Positions 11,783-35,968 of a stretch of DNA of 64,000 bases are shown here, one piece after another. Within the stretch, counting starts at the first letter, position 1. Every line of letters starts with the position of its first letter. The position numbers and the translations under genes are program-made. The DNA is from Halichondria panicea. Lineage: Eukaryota; Porifera; Demospongiae; Suberitida; Halichondriidae. Under the pieces are notes generated by a model, which saw only the letters and a program-made list of their open reading frames with translations, was not told where the DNA came from and did not search any database. Location of the stretch: the NCBI RefSeq assembly GCF_963675165.1, contig NC_087380.1, positions 2,161,803 to 2,225,802 on the forward strand, in the 5' to 3' direction.

Positions 11783-14700
11783 ATGAAAAAGCTACAAGGT
11801 GACTGTGTCTCTTGGCTGGTCCTGTTCACTGGAGTTGTTCAGCTCCTACTAGTGTGTGGAGAGGGTATGTTTTAACTGACCTGCTATAAATGAACATAGA
11901 CTGTACATAATGATATGCATACAGGAGTGTACTTATCTCTGGGATCAACCAACATCACCACTAACAACACTGAGATCCTCATCACTGATATTGGAGATGA
12001 TGTTGGGGATGGTCGTCCTTCTCTCATCTGTCACACTGACCTTGTGGCCTGTTGTACACCCAGTGAGACAATGGCAAAAGGTATTGGACTTTGGCGCTAT
12101 CCAAATGGAACTCGTGTTCCTGGTGAATCAGGAGCATCTCGTCCGTATGTGTCATTAAGAAATGGTCAATCCATCAAACTGGCTCGTAGAGAGAGTTTGT
12201 TGTTCTCTCCTCCCCTGAGTCCAACTGGTTCCTACTGTTGTACTATACCAACTAATGAAGGAGTGATGATGTTCTGTGCCAACCTGGGTGAGTGGTTCTG
12301 TAATCTTGGATTCCATCCACAATCTGATTCTGTTTCCAGTTGTGTGCCTGTCTCTCCCTGCCCTGAACAATGGAATAGTTTCATACAGCCACTTAACACT
12401 GGGTCTGAACACTGTGGCCATCTACACCTGTGACACTGGCTACACTCTCAATGGAGGCACCACCAGGACTTGTGGGAGTGATGGAGTGTGGAGTGGGTCA
12501 GATCTATCTTGTCTTCGTAAGTGAATATTCACTTTTGTGCTGTTTGAATGTTTTTTGTGTGTTTCATATATTCTGAGATAGCAGCCTGTTCTGACCTCAC
12601 TCTCACCAATGGAGACATTGTCTACACTGATGGATCCCCTGACAACAGACCTATCGGCTCTAGAGCTACTTACAGCTGCAATCTTGGCTACACTATCACA
12701 AGAGGGAGCACCACCAGGACCTGTGTGAGTGGAGGGAGATGGGATGGATCACCTTCAACTTGTCAAAGTGAGTTCTGTAACTCGTACACAGTTTGTGTTT
12801 CAAATAATTATGTATAGACACAAGACCGACTGTTGCTCCACCCACAACGTGCTCTGACCTGACTAATCCGACCAGGGGAATGACTGCTTACAATATGGGG
12901 ACTGCTAGTCCAAGACCAGTGGACACTGTGGCCACCTACACCTGTGCCACTGGGTACACTCTCAATGGAGTCACCACCAGAACTTGTGGGAGTGATGGAG
13001 TGTGGAGTGGGTCATCTCCTGTGTGTCAGCGTAAGTGGAATGGAATGTGGACATTCTTGTTTTAGTGTAGTACCCTCTTCTCTACAGGTATCGGCTTTGA
13101 CTTACCCTCACTGACCAATGGGATGATCTCCTACAATGGTGGATCCACTAACAACAGACCAGTGGGCACTGTGGCCATCTTCAGCTGTAACACTGGATAT
13201 ACTCTCAATGAAGACGCTACTAAGACTTGTGGGAATGATGGAATGTGGAGTGGATCATCTCCTGTGTGTCAGCGTAAGTGGAATGGAATGTGGACATTCT
13301 GTTTTTGAGTGTACCCTTCTCTACAGGTATCTGCTTTCACTTACCCTTACTGACCAATGGGATGATCTCCTACAATGGTGCTGTATCCACTAACAACAGA
13401 CCAGTGGGCACTGTGGCCATCTTCAGCTGTGACACTGGATATACTCTCAATGAAGACACCACTAAGATTTGTGGGAATGATGGAATATGGAGTGGATCAG
13501 ATCCAGTGTGTCAGCATAAGTGGAATGGAATGTGGACATTATTTTTTTGAGTGTACCCTTCTCTACAGGTATCTGCTTTGACTTACCCTTACTGACCAAT
13601 GGGATGATCTCCTACAATGGTGCTGGATTCACTAACAACAGACCAGTGGACACTGTGGCCATCTTCAGCTGTGACACTGGATACACTCTCAATGAAGACA
13701 CTACTACCAGAACTTGTGGGAATGATGGAACATGGAGTGGGTTAGATCCAACATGTGAAGGTCATAATTATTAGCTGAGTGGTAGTACATGTACCGTGAC
13801 TCCTGAGCTTATTACTACAGCCATTGAGTGTTCTCCTCTACCGACCATTACCAATGGCATGATCTCCTACTCTCCTGATGTCACCTCTGACTATGACCTG
13901 GGAACCGAGGCAACCTACACTTGTGAGGCTGGATTCTATCTTGAGGGTAATGAGGTACGAGTGTGTATGGATGATGATGGAATAGACACCATTGTAGTGT
14001 GGAGTGGTCAGGAACCAAGCTGTGTCCGTAAGTTATCAGTGAAAGTGTGTAGGTACTGTACAACCCGAACATGCATGTTTGGTCATATGCAATTAATTAT
14101 CACAGCCATTATTTGTCCTCATCTCCTTGTTCCTACCCACACTTCAATATCTTACCTTCCTCGTACCAGTTCCTTTTCTCCTATGGAACACAAACAACTC
14201 CAATAATAAATATATTGTCCGCAGGTATCACATGTTCTGCTCTCATTAATGTTATGAATGGGACCATCAATTACCTTAGTGGTACTACTGCACCATATGA
14301 CTATGGAACAACAGCTACTTATCAATGCAACTATGGACATATGTTAACAACTGGAGACAGTGAGAGGACCTGTACTGGTGATAGTAGTACTCCTAGTGGT
14401 CAGTGGGATGGTGCTGCTCCTCAATGTCCACGTACGTTCTATTATTGCATTATCGTATCACATGATAATGTACACGCAACATAGCTGTGGACTGTGGGAC
14501 TCCTCTGTCTATTACCAATGGATCTCCTGGGATACCAACAACCTCAACATTGGACAGTGACCTACAGCTGTAATGATGGCTATGCACTCTTTGGGATTGC
14601 TACAAGTACTTGTTAGGCAAATGCAACCTGGAGCAGACCACCAGAATGCAGAGGTGTGTGCTTTAATACATTAATTACTGTTTGCATTCACAAGTTTAGC

Positions 14701-15849
14701 CCTGTTGTGCTATGATGTTTGTTAGAGCGTATATGCCCAGTGGGAACCTATCACGAAGAGTTGTCAACTGGAAAGAGTGTGTGTGTGTCTTGCCCTAGAA
14801 ACACATTCAGCATTGTTGAAAATAGTGTGGAGTGTACCTGTTTTCGCGGCTACTACAGGACAAAACTAGAAGGACCAAACTTTCCATGTTCATGTAAGAA
14901 TTGCACTCTACATTAATTTCTAGGCATGCATGCATGTGCATGTGCGAGTGGGTGTTTAGTTGTTGAATTGTACATATGAACACGTTAGTTTATCCATATA
15001 GCTCCTCCGGTTAGCTGTAAGAGTTTGCAAGTAGTTACTGAGAGGACTCGAGGTAACACAATCACTGTGCGTTGGGAGAGGCCCGAGATTACTGGGAGAG
15101 ACGACTTCTACTACAACATATTCTACTCTGAGGACAACCAGACCTTCACTCAACACAACAGCAGGCCGTATGTCAAACAAGATGCCCTGGTGGACTACTC
15201 AGTGTCTGGTCTGCAGCCACTCACCAGCTACACCATCCGAGTGATCCCTGAGAATGGAGTGAGTGGTCAGGAGGAGGGAGGTCAGAATAGGAGCTGTGAG
15301 GTCGTTGCCATGACTGGAGATACAAGTGAGTGGACTCGCATTTTTTGCTGTTAGTATTGTACTTATTATTTGAAGAACAACATTTAAGTAAAATTTCCAA
15401 TTTCGTAATTAACATTTCTACCTTGCCCTCAAGGATCTAATGCCCCCTCCCTGGTGATCGGTTTTTGCACAGTTGTGGTTTGGATCGAGCCCACAAAGTC
15501 GTATGGGAGGGTTCATTCCTCAAGGGTCTGGTTCAGATCTGGTGGTGTCCAAAGGAAGAAAAGAACTTTTCCACGCCATTGGAGATGATACCAGGCTCAT
15601 CAGTACTGATAACGTCATGGTGCAGGTATATGACTATATACACAGTGTATTTCAGCAATGCAATGCAATGTATATTGTTCAGGTGAGAGCAAAAACATCA
15701 GTTGCAGAGGGGAGGTGGAGTGAGCTGGTGCCACTGGGTAAGTTTTGTCAGTGTGTGATTACACCAAGTTCCATGTTACTATACACTTTAAATGCATCGT
15801 TCCTTGTACAGGTTGCAAGAATACCGAATGTTCCACTGGCCCTATATGA
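11783..15849 (+). pseudogene. Gene B: decayed CCP/Ig receptor with Eph-like Cys-rich and FN3 modules
   Basis: Exons seen: signal peptide 11783-11864; Ig 11925-12287; CCP 12340-12516, 12582-12767, 12818-13030, 13088-13273, 13327-13515, 13569-13760, 13821-14027, 14106-14205 (truncated), 14225-14431, 14485-14653; Cys-rich 14726-14893; FN3 15002-15325; second FN3 15434-15625 plus 15683-15737; a last piece 15812-15849. The Cys-rich exon (CPVGTYHEE...CVSCP...CTCFRGYYR...FPC) followed by PPV and an FN3 with VRWERPEITGRDDFYYNIFY is the order found in Eph receptors. Damage: the donor of 13327-13515 is AT instead of GT; 14106 is truncated and out of frame; 14485 has a 5-base deletion near 14550 and TAG at 14614; the second FN3 shifts frame and reaches TGA at 15586. 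The CCP at 13088 has Gly for its first Cys. No TM or kinase follows. A product made by skipping damaged symmetric exons is possible but would end before a membrane anchor. Confidence 0.75.
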
Positions 15850-16347
15850 GTGAATGATGATAAGTATATATAAATGACAGCTTATGTTTAGAACCAAATT
15901 AATATTGTATAGATGATGTAGTAGCAAGATCTTAGAGGTGATATTTTTGTAACCTGTTGAGGAAGTAGAATGGTATAATTAGAACTATCTGGACATTTTT
16001 CGGGCTAATGGAACAGTTTATAGGAATGTGTAGTGGGTTGGTTCCAGTTTGTATGCATATTCGCTGTGTGTTTTTGTGCATTGATGTTTTCACATTGCAT
16101 CAACTCATGCACTTTGTTGTGATTACAGATAAGGTACACACTCAGGCTAATCTGACATCTGGCAACCTTATAGACGGTGCCTCTAATCAATTCATGTGCA
16201 CGATTCAAGGACCTATTGTAGTAACATACTGAATTGACTCATACCTTATGCTTTTGGTGAGCAATAGTCTTGTGAGGAATGCTCCCCAAGTCGTCTAACA
16301 ACCCCCTGAGTCCAACTGGGTCCTACGTTCAGTTGTAGACATAGACA

Positions 16348-16407
16348 TAGCCTCAATTCCAGGCCGATTAAAATACGTATTTTAAAATCGGCCTTGAATC
16401 GAGGCTA
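16348..16407. repeat. 60-bp near-perfect palindromic MITE
   Basis: It reads tagcctcaattccaggccg...cggccttgaatcgaggcta. The terminal motif tagcctcgattccag is shared with the element at 19794-20536 and with the spacer of the palindrome near 30065, so it marks one element family. Confidence 0.8.
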
Positions 16408-16522
16408 ATATAGACATACCGGTACCAACACACACACGACAATATGAAAACGTCGTTATGCAAAACTAAATGTAATGATCTTTATCAAAAATGAACATTG
16501 TTTCATTATTATTATAATAATT

Positions 16523-16924
16523 ATTCCTTGTTGCCCAGTGAGTGGGCAGATCAAAGCAATCCAGTGCTCTGTATATGGCATGTTGCATCACTACCATAGC
16601 AACCATATATTGCACTGCATTACTTTTCCACTAGTTGTGGGAACAAAAACTAAAAATTTACTATGAAATTCAGCAAAACTAACGAATTCACTAAAATTCC
16701 GGTTAACCAAAATTCCACTCAAAATACATGTCTTTTATAGGGGAAAATTGACCAATCAGAAGAGTTTAACATCATTGGGCAACAAGTTAGTTATTGCAGG
16801 CGCCCTCGTGCAACATGCCATATATTGCGCTGGATGAATAATGCTCTCGGGGCCGCGGACCTCAGGCATTATGTTGCTCCAGTGCAATATATGGCATGTT
16901 GCACTCGTGCTGGGCAATAACTAA
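16523..16924. repeat. Nested hairpin elements
   Basis: Bases 16786-16924 fold back on themselves (gttagttattgc... with ...gcaataactaa), containing gcaacatgccatatattgc and its complement. An outer pair (cttgttgccca near 16530 with tgggcaacaag near 16777) encloses a second block carrying the same atggcatgttgca motif. Noncoding. Confidence 0.65.
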
Positions 16925-16969
16925 TACTTTATTACTGTACGTATTATGCTAAAAATAATTATTCCGAGT

Positions 16970-17056
16970 CAGGGCCTACAGTCACAGCCCACAAGCTTAT
17001 GAAATACCCAACCCCCTGTATCATTATGCAACTGTTGACTATGTATGTATGTGCAT
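16970..17056 (+). pseudogene. Relic of the distal tyrosine-tail exon
   Basis: The stretch acaagcttatgaaatacccaa followed by ccccctgtat...actgttgactatg matches the end of the gene 0 tail (about 975-1032), the part encoding AYELIPNPLYATVDY. It lies after gene B, which has no such tail, so a short-tail receptor end once lay here. Confidence 0.6.
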
Positions 17057-17386
17057 GTATAATGTTATTTTGCTAGTTTCTGCCATTTCATTTTGCATGG
17101 CCATGAAACTGAGGGTGGGCACAGTTGCACAGTTACCACCACCCAGGGTCGTCGACTACCCTCACTTCAATGTGAGTCAACTAGCACACATGCACTAACT
17201 GTATGAATGGACAGTATGTAGTAGTTAAGCTGCATTATTGTACAACAATGTGCTATTATAGTGTTCTGTTCTCATTGGTTGGAAGCTGTACGCATTATTG
17301 CTAAAAATTGATTTAGTGCTTTCCTTTTCTTGTCAATGAATGCCTGTTGCTAGTTGTCTCGCATTTATATCCTTAATTCCTTGCAG

Positions 17387-17470
17387 TCGCAACAGCTACA
17401 AGGATCTGAAGGTTTCACGTGATCTGTCACACTTTTTAGAAATCGCTTGGATGAACCCATGCAACATCTC
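17387..17470 (+). pseudogene. Relic of RPTP penultimate exon
   Basis: After ccttgcag the frame reads [16 protein letters not shown] and MNPCNIS, as in gene D (54408-54482), but the donor is changed (tctcgagtg instead of tcgtgagtc). It stands alone, about 0.9 kb before the last-exon relic at 18344, keeping the gene D order. Confidence 0.65.
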
Positions 17471-18343
17471 TCGAGTGTTAGATATACTGCTCACCCCATT
17501 GCTTGTAAATGCACAACCTGCAGGAACTCCTATGGTGCAATGCATGTGCACCTTTGCTTTCAATACAGGGTATATATTTCCTAGCTGAATACAGCTGAGT
17601 TGCATATGTATGTATACCCTTCCCACCATGCACTGTGTAGACCAGTGTCTAGCTTATCTACCATTGGCTTTCTTTGACATAATTATTATAGCTGTATACA
17701 GCTGCATGCATGTGTACTCAGTGGGGGTGGTGTGCATGCTGTGTTTGCTTTCATTATAATTGAGGCTTTATTGTTTGTGCATGAGCATTAATGTCATGTT
17801 GTGTTGTCCTGAGGCAATGTTTGTGCACGTTTATAGTTTAGGAACTCTAGCAAATGGTGGATGTTGCCTTTGTTCATTCGTCAATCTGTTCACTGTGTGC
17901 AGTGCTTAGTGATAACATGGAGTGATTATTGATGCCAGTATTAATTATTTTTGTTCAATAGTAATATGCCTTATTATTGAAGTCATAATCACACCCTCCT
18001 CATGCAGGACAGATAGTTCTCAAGACATGGTAAACCAAACGGGACTTTCCTGATTCGACCCAAGAGTAATGTGGAGGAGTCCTCAACCACGCCTTGTCAC
18101 ACACCATTGATATTGTAAATTAAAGGGAAGAGCAGTGCATGCATTGCTGTAATGACTGTCCATAGAGAGAGGCCATTAGCTACAAACATGTTATTGTACT
18201 GTATCTGTACATTGTCAACAGAGCCCAGTTATATGCTGTATTTTCTTGAATCTAACCACTTGATGCCATTTTTGCTTGTTTTTGTACATGGTTTGCAGAA
18301 ATAGTTTTTGGTCACTGTTTGCATTACATCTCTCTTGTTACCG

Positions 18344-18535
18344 AGATGGAGGCCGGTTCAAAAGGATCCCCGTGTACAGAGACCCTGCTGCGGGGTATGG
18401 ATTTACATCACCATTCGATTGACTCTCTGCTCAGTTTAGTTCTGTACTATGCCAACAAACACGATGGAAAAACACAACCCTGAACTGGAGACAATGCTTA
18501 GATACCCTGCATTCCATGTGGACAGGGGCCGTTAG
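18344..18535 (+). pseudogene. Relic of RPTP last exon before gene C
   Basis: It is close to 56050-56239 (agatggaggccggttcaaaa...ggacaggggccgttag). The acceptor is damaged (ttaccgag instead of gtgcagag) and an indel changes frame after RDPA. It is followed by the same ctgaactagcagctgtacag spacer as the other copies. Confidence 0.75.
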
Positions 18536-18765
18536 TAACTGAACTAGCAGCTGTACAGTATTGTATATGTATAGTGTATAGGATTCTTTTTCTGTGTATG
18601 TTCTGAAACAAGTATTTATGTGGATACATGCACACTTTTGATGCGCAATCACACTTTCACTTCCTGTTGTCATCATCGATCATTTTTCTGTGTATGTGGG
18701 TGCATGTACACTTTTGATGTGTGGGACCACAGATTGAATAGGTGGGACATTGACAATTCAGACTA

Positions 18766-18780
18766 ACTTCCTGTTGTCAT
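18766..18780 (+). promoter_or_regulatory. Shared upstream box, gene C
   Basis: acttcctgttgtcat followed by cactattaaagtcagttgatttggagcat ends about 50 bases before the ATG. A second copy of the core lies at about 18659-18673. The block is nearly identical to that of gene D (35909). Confidence 0.45.
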
Positions 18781-18829
18781 CACTATTAAAGTCAGTTGAT
18801 TTGGAGCATTATGCATGCATGAAGACAGC

Positions 18830-31806
<12,977 letters not shown>

Positions 31807-32208
31807 ACACTGAAATGCCCCCCTTGATGCTGACTGCTATATACATATTATAATTATATATGTATCTGTACATTTATTTGCAAATTGTGTGCATATATTT
31901 GTGAAAACTCTGATAACACGAGTGCTGCAAGCTAAACTATGCTAATGCTTCTCGCCATGTTTTGCTTTGCTAAAAAAGTATTGTGTTATAACTGTTAGAA
32001 AAAGTATTACTTCTTGCTTCGTATATTTATTAGTGTTTGGAATTATTGATGAACCAGTCATTATTATAGAGTGAAACAAAAGTCTTATCTGGTCTTTAAT
32101 TTGTCACTCTCAATACTGTAATACCCACTTGGGGTTTTGGAAAAAAACATTATAAACTCAAGATCATTTCCTTTCACGATAAAAAGTTTATCGATGTCAT
32201 TATTAACT

Positions 32209-33270
32209 TATAGAGCGGTTGCATCGACGTCATCGCATTACGTCATAAAAAGTTTTTGGAGGACAACCTCCCGAAAATTTACATGGCGGCTGCACGAACT
32301 CTCAGTTTAGCTTTGCTCTCTTAGCAGAGAAAGCGAATTAAGCAACGTTAATAGCTATAGACGATCAAAGGACCCCTACCTGAACTGCTGCAGAGGAAAT
32401 GAGTTTGATGTAACTTGTAAGCTCTCATGCGCTTATATTATTATTAATTAAAATTATGGATCAGGAGTGCATGAATAGATCTATGTCAATATCTGCTAGC
32501 TGCCTTTTAGATCTAGTCAGCAGCAGCTTTATATGAAGTACATACACAGTATATCTAAATGATCATAATGGCAGGGGAGAATATAGCGTACTTTTGTACT
32601 CGGATTACCTTCTGATGTATGCACACACAACACATATACAGGGTGTGCTCCTCTCGATGATATGGTACAAAGATTTGGATGCTTGCTTCTGTCATCTTCT
32701 AAGCTCAATAATTAAGAGATGCAGTGTTTTTTGTTGTTATTTACTCTTTTTTTGTCAATCTTGAGTCAACCAACATTCATTAATTGCTCGACCCATTATT
32801 AATGTTTCAGAGACCAGAGACGATGTCGGTAAAGCAGTGGCGTAGGCAGAGGGGGGGCTGAGGGGCTAGAGCCCCCCCCTTTTGTGCTTTATCAACTCCT
32901 ACTCAGCTGCGATCTGTCCATGTATTCTGCACTGTACTGCATGTGTACGTGTATAGCTACTAGAATGCCGGATGTCATTGAATGGAAATGTGGGCAGGGC
33001 CATCTAATGCGCATGCTGACTGCTGAGCAAAAGTGATGGCCTGCTCAACTGATTTGAGCCCTGCCCTTCCCAAAATCCTGGCTACGCCACTGTCAGGTAG
33101 ACTGACAGTTACAATACTAGAGCACTCTGTATCCTGGATCATAGTTCTACTGTGTCAAATGGTGTCCAGTTCTTCGTGTACTTTTACATTGTTTACACCT
33201 GTGTTTTTGGAGGTTGTCCTCCAAAAACTTTTGTGCGTGGGTGGATGACGCGCGATGCAACCGCTCTATA
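32209..33270. repeat. 1.06-kb inverted-repeat element
   Basis: tatagagcggttgcatcg near 32209 and cgatgcaaccgctctata ending at 33270 are inverted; a second pair, tttttggaggacaacctcc (about 32260) and ggaggttgtcctccaaaaac (about 33206), lies inside. A tiny frame MAAARTLSLALLS begins at 32283, but nothing supports it as a gene. Confidence 0.75.
32835..33092. repeat. Nested hAT-like MITE
   Basis: The terminal repeats cagtggcgtaggca and tggctacgccactg resemble the CAGTGGCG ends common in hAT elements. The poly-G and poly-C stretches near the left end are typical of such copies. Partial relatives start at about 3606 and 29021. Confidence 0.65.
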
Positions 33271-35598
33271 ATTATGTCAGCCCACGGGTAATAATTATTT
33301 TTAATTGAGTGGATTCTCGATTTAAAGCCGCGGTGTATGAGGTTGTTCTGAATGAAAGACTTGAACTGTTCTGGTGACAAACGAGATATGGATGAGAGAG
33401 TGGCCGTCATATCTCAGGGCCGCTTGCTAAGTGGGTACACAGTGCCTCTTAAGCTCCCCCATGCTGTGTAAGCAGCTGGACAACTACAAGTCAGGAACAT
33501 TGATCTAAATTAATGTTGACACTGATTGCAAAATATTAAGTCAGTAGATCTAGACATGCAGTGCGGATTCTTGATGGGTTGTTTCTCCGTGTAACCAATC
33601 CCATCATCTATATACCTTCTTAATGATGGGCTAGGCTATAGTTGGGAGCTCTAGTAGCATTGAGTAGTAGCAGGGTATTAAATTAAGCATGTGCCCTATA
33701 CTGCCCATACTGATAAAGTTTTGCTTTGAGTGCTACTCTTGGTATTCCTATCAAGAGTACGTATATCCCTAGCTAGGTATTAATGGGTTTGTCTACGTGT
33801 TACTGTACATACATTTGCTTTCCTTATGAGATCACCCTGTTTGTAGTTTGTATGGAGTATAATGCGGTTGCTTTGAGCAGAGATTAGAGGGATTGGAAAT
33901 GGAAGTGACCTCGAATAACCATCCGTGTTGCCCCCGGTTTTACTCGAGGCTGTCTACTCCAACATGGAAAGAAAACTCAGGCTGGAAACGGTTGAGCAAG
34001 TAAAAGTGTTTCCTGGGGTTTGGCGGGGGGTTTAGGAATAGGCCCCGTCTCCCAATGTAAAGCTAAGGAAAAATCACGTTCGTGGACTCCTGTTTCCCAT
34101 CCTCTTCCTTAATCTATGCTTTGAGGGATGAATGGGTGTGTGCGCTTGCTTTCAATCTGCTTTAGTGCTTATTGCAACTATTTGAGCATTGCCTGAGGCA
34201 TTGTGTTTGTGCACATGTGTGCCCTACTGCCCATAATTTAAATTTTGCTTTGAGTGCTATTCTTGGTATGGGTTGATATTGCAATTTGGTTTCCTATCAA
34301 GAGTACGTATATCCCATTTACTATTCTGCATGTGCACTTAGCCAGGTACGTACGCAATGGGTCTGTCTACGTGTTTTACTTTACATAGATTTGCTTTCCT
34401 TCTGAGATTACTTTGTGCTGCATGTACTGTAGTCTGGTTACTTTGAGGTATGAGTGAGTGGGTGTGTGTGCTTGCTTTCAATCTGCTTTAGTGCTTATTG
34501 TGAGCATTGCCTGAGGCATTGTGTTTGTGCACATGTGTGGCCTTTCAATAGCCTAGGGCTGTGATAGTTTAGGAACTAGCAAACGGTGTATGTTGCCTTT
34601 GCTCCATTAGTCAATCTGTTCACTGTGTACAGTGGGGCTATCTCAACAAGTGCCCTCTGTTGGTGAGAGTTTGTTCAGAGTCAATCTTTACTATTTTGGC
34701 TTTCTACGTATGTCTGACAATATCATCAGTAGTTGAACAATTAAGTGTACCAATTAAAACTGCATTCTATAATGACCATGATTACCTTGATGTGCCACTC
34801 CGCAATTCATAGGGTTTGGCCTTCCAAGGTGACTTTATTGCCTTAGCTTTCAATTATGAACTGCGCTTACTATTAGATTAGAGGAAGCCATTAGAAGAAA
34901 CCACTACTGGTTTTGAAACCGTTTATCAAATCTCTGCGTTTATATACTCAACCCAGAACTCTCAATATCGCCCACAAAATGCTGAGTGGCTGACAATCCT
35001 TCCGGTCTGATTCGTGTAGTCACATACAGTATTGCTTGTAGGGCTCATGTCAAAGGAGGCTAGCTTAGACCGGTCTTAGTGTACTTACATATAATTATAT
35101 ATATGCTCCTGGTGCATATAGTTGTAGTTCTGGTAACTATATAGTAGAACTAGATCTATTTGATAATGTTAGTTCATTCTGAAGTTACAGTTTCCAACGT
35201 CGAATTTTCCTTAGCACTGACCTAGTTTCTGTAGCCTCACTTTCTAGCCCAGCGGGACCTTCCTGCCGGTTGACCCATTGGCAAGGGTAATGTGGAGAAG
35301 TCATCACACTCACACATCATGTATAACAGGTATAGTCCCTTGCTGTGGTTTCTGTATCGAAAACATTGCGTGTAACCTGACTGTATACATGTTTGTAAAT
35401 TCCATTATTTTGCAGTTATATAGCAACTTGTCAATCAACTTGTGCCAGCTACATGTATACTTGCAAATGTTACAATAATCATATAATTAACTGCAATGCA
35501 TTTTTCAATTTAACTCTCTATCAGTTTACTACAATTTGGAATTGTCAACATAATTTATGCCATCTGCAATTAATTAGTCCTGTTATTTTCCCGTGCAG

Positions 35599-35783
35599 AG
35601 ATGGAGGTAGGTTCAAGAGGATCCCGTGTACAGAGATCCTGCTGGGGGGTACAGATTTGCATCACCATTCACTCGCTGCTCAGTTTAGTTCTGTACTATG
35701 CCACCAACACGATGGAGAAACACAACCCTGAACTGGAGACAATGCTTAGATACCCTGCATTCCATGTGAACAGGGGCCATTAG
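35599..35783 (+). pseudogene. Relic of RPTP last exon before gene D
   Basis: It has a good acceptor (ccgtgcag), but one C is missing in the aggatccc run, so the RIPVYRD frame is lost; the rest matches 56050-56239 to the stop tag at 35781. It is followed by the shared spacer and the gene D promoter box. Confidence 0.8.
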
Positions 35784-35908
35784 TAACTGAACTAGCAGCT
35801 GTACAGTATTGTATGTGTATATGCATGTGCAGGATTCTCTTTCTGTGTATGTAATTGTATGTGGGTGCATGTGCATTTTTGATGTGGAAATTGCAATCAC
35901 AATTTCAT

Positions 35909-35940
35909 ACTTCCTGTTGTCATCACTATTAAAGTCAGTT
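35909..35940 (+). promoter_or_regulatory. Shared upstream box, gene D
   Basis: acttcctgttgtcat followed by cactattaaagtcagtt lies 29-60 bases before the ATG. The preceding ggaaattgcaatcacaattt is shared with gene E. The ETS-like core is intact. Confidence 0.45.
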
Positions 35941-35968
35941 AATTTGGAGCATGTGTGCATGAAACAGT

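Larger units (their letters stand above)
31807..35968 (+). other. Intergenic C-D with transposons and RPTP relics
   Basis: No gene is recognised. Bases 32209-33270 are an inverted-repeat element containing a nested one. Bases about 33740-33850 and 34267-34420 are a direct duplication (caagagtacgtatatccc...gtctacgtgtt). Bases about 34470-35340 parallel 54670-55610, the last intron of gene D, so this spacer derives from a phosphatase gene 3' end although gene C has none. Confidence 0.6.

Noticed and set aside
33147-33410. Minus-strand 87-residue frame
   Set aside because: It overlaps the terminal inverted repeat of a mobile element and shows no recognisable domain.
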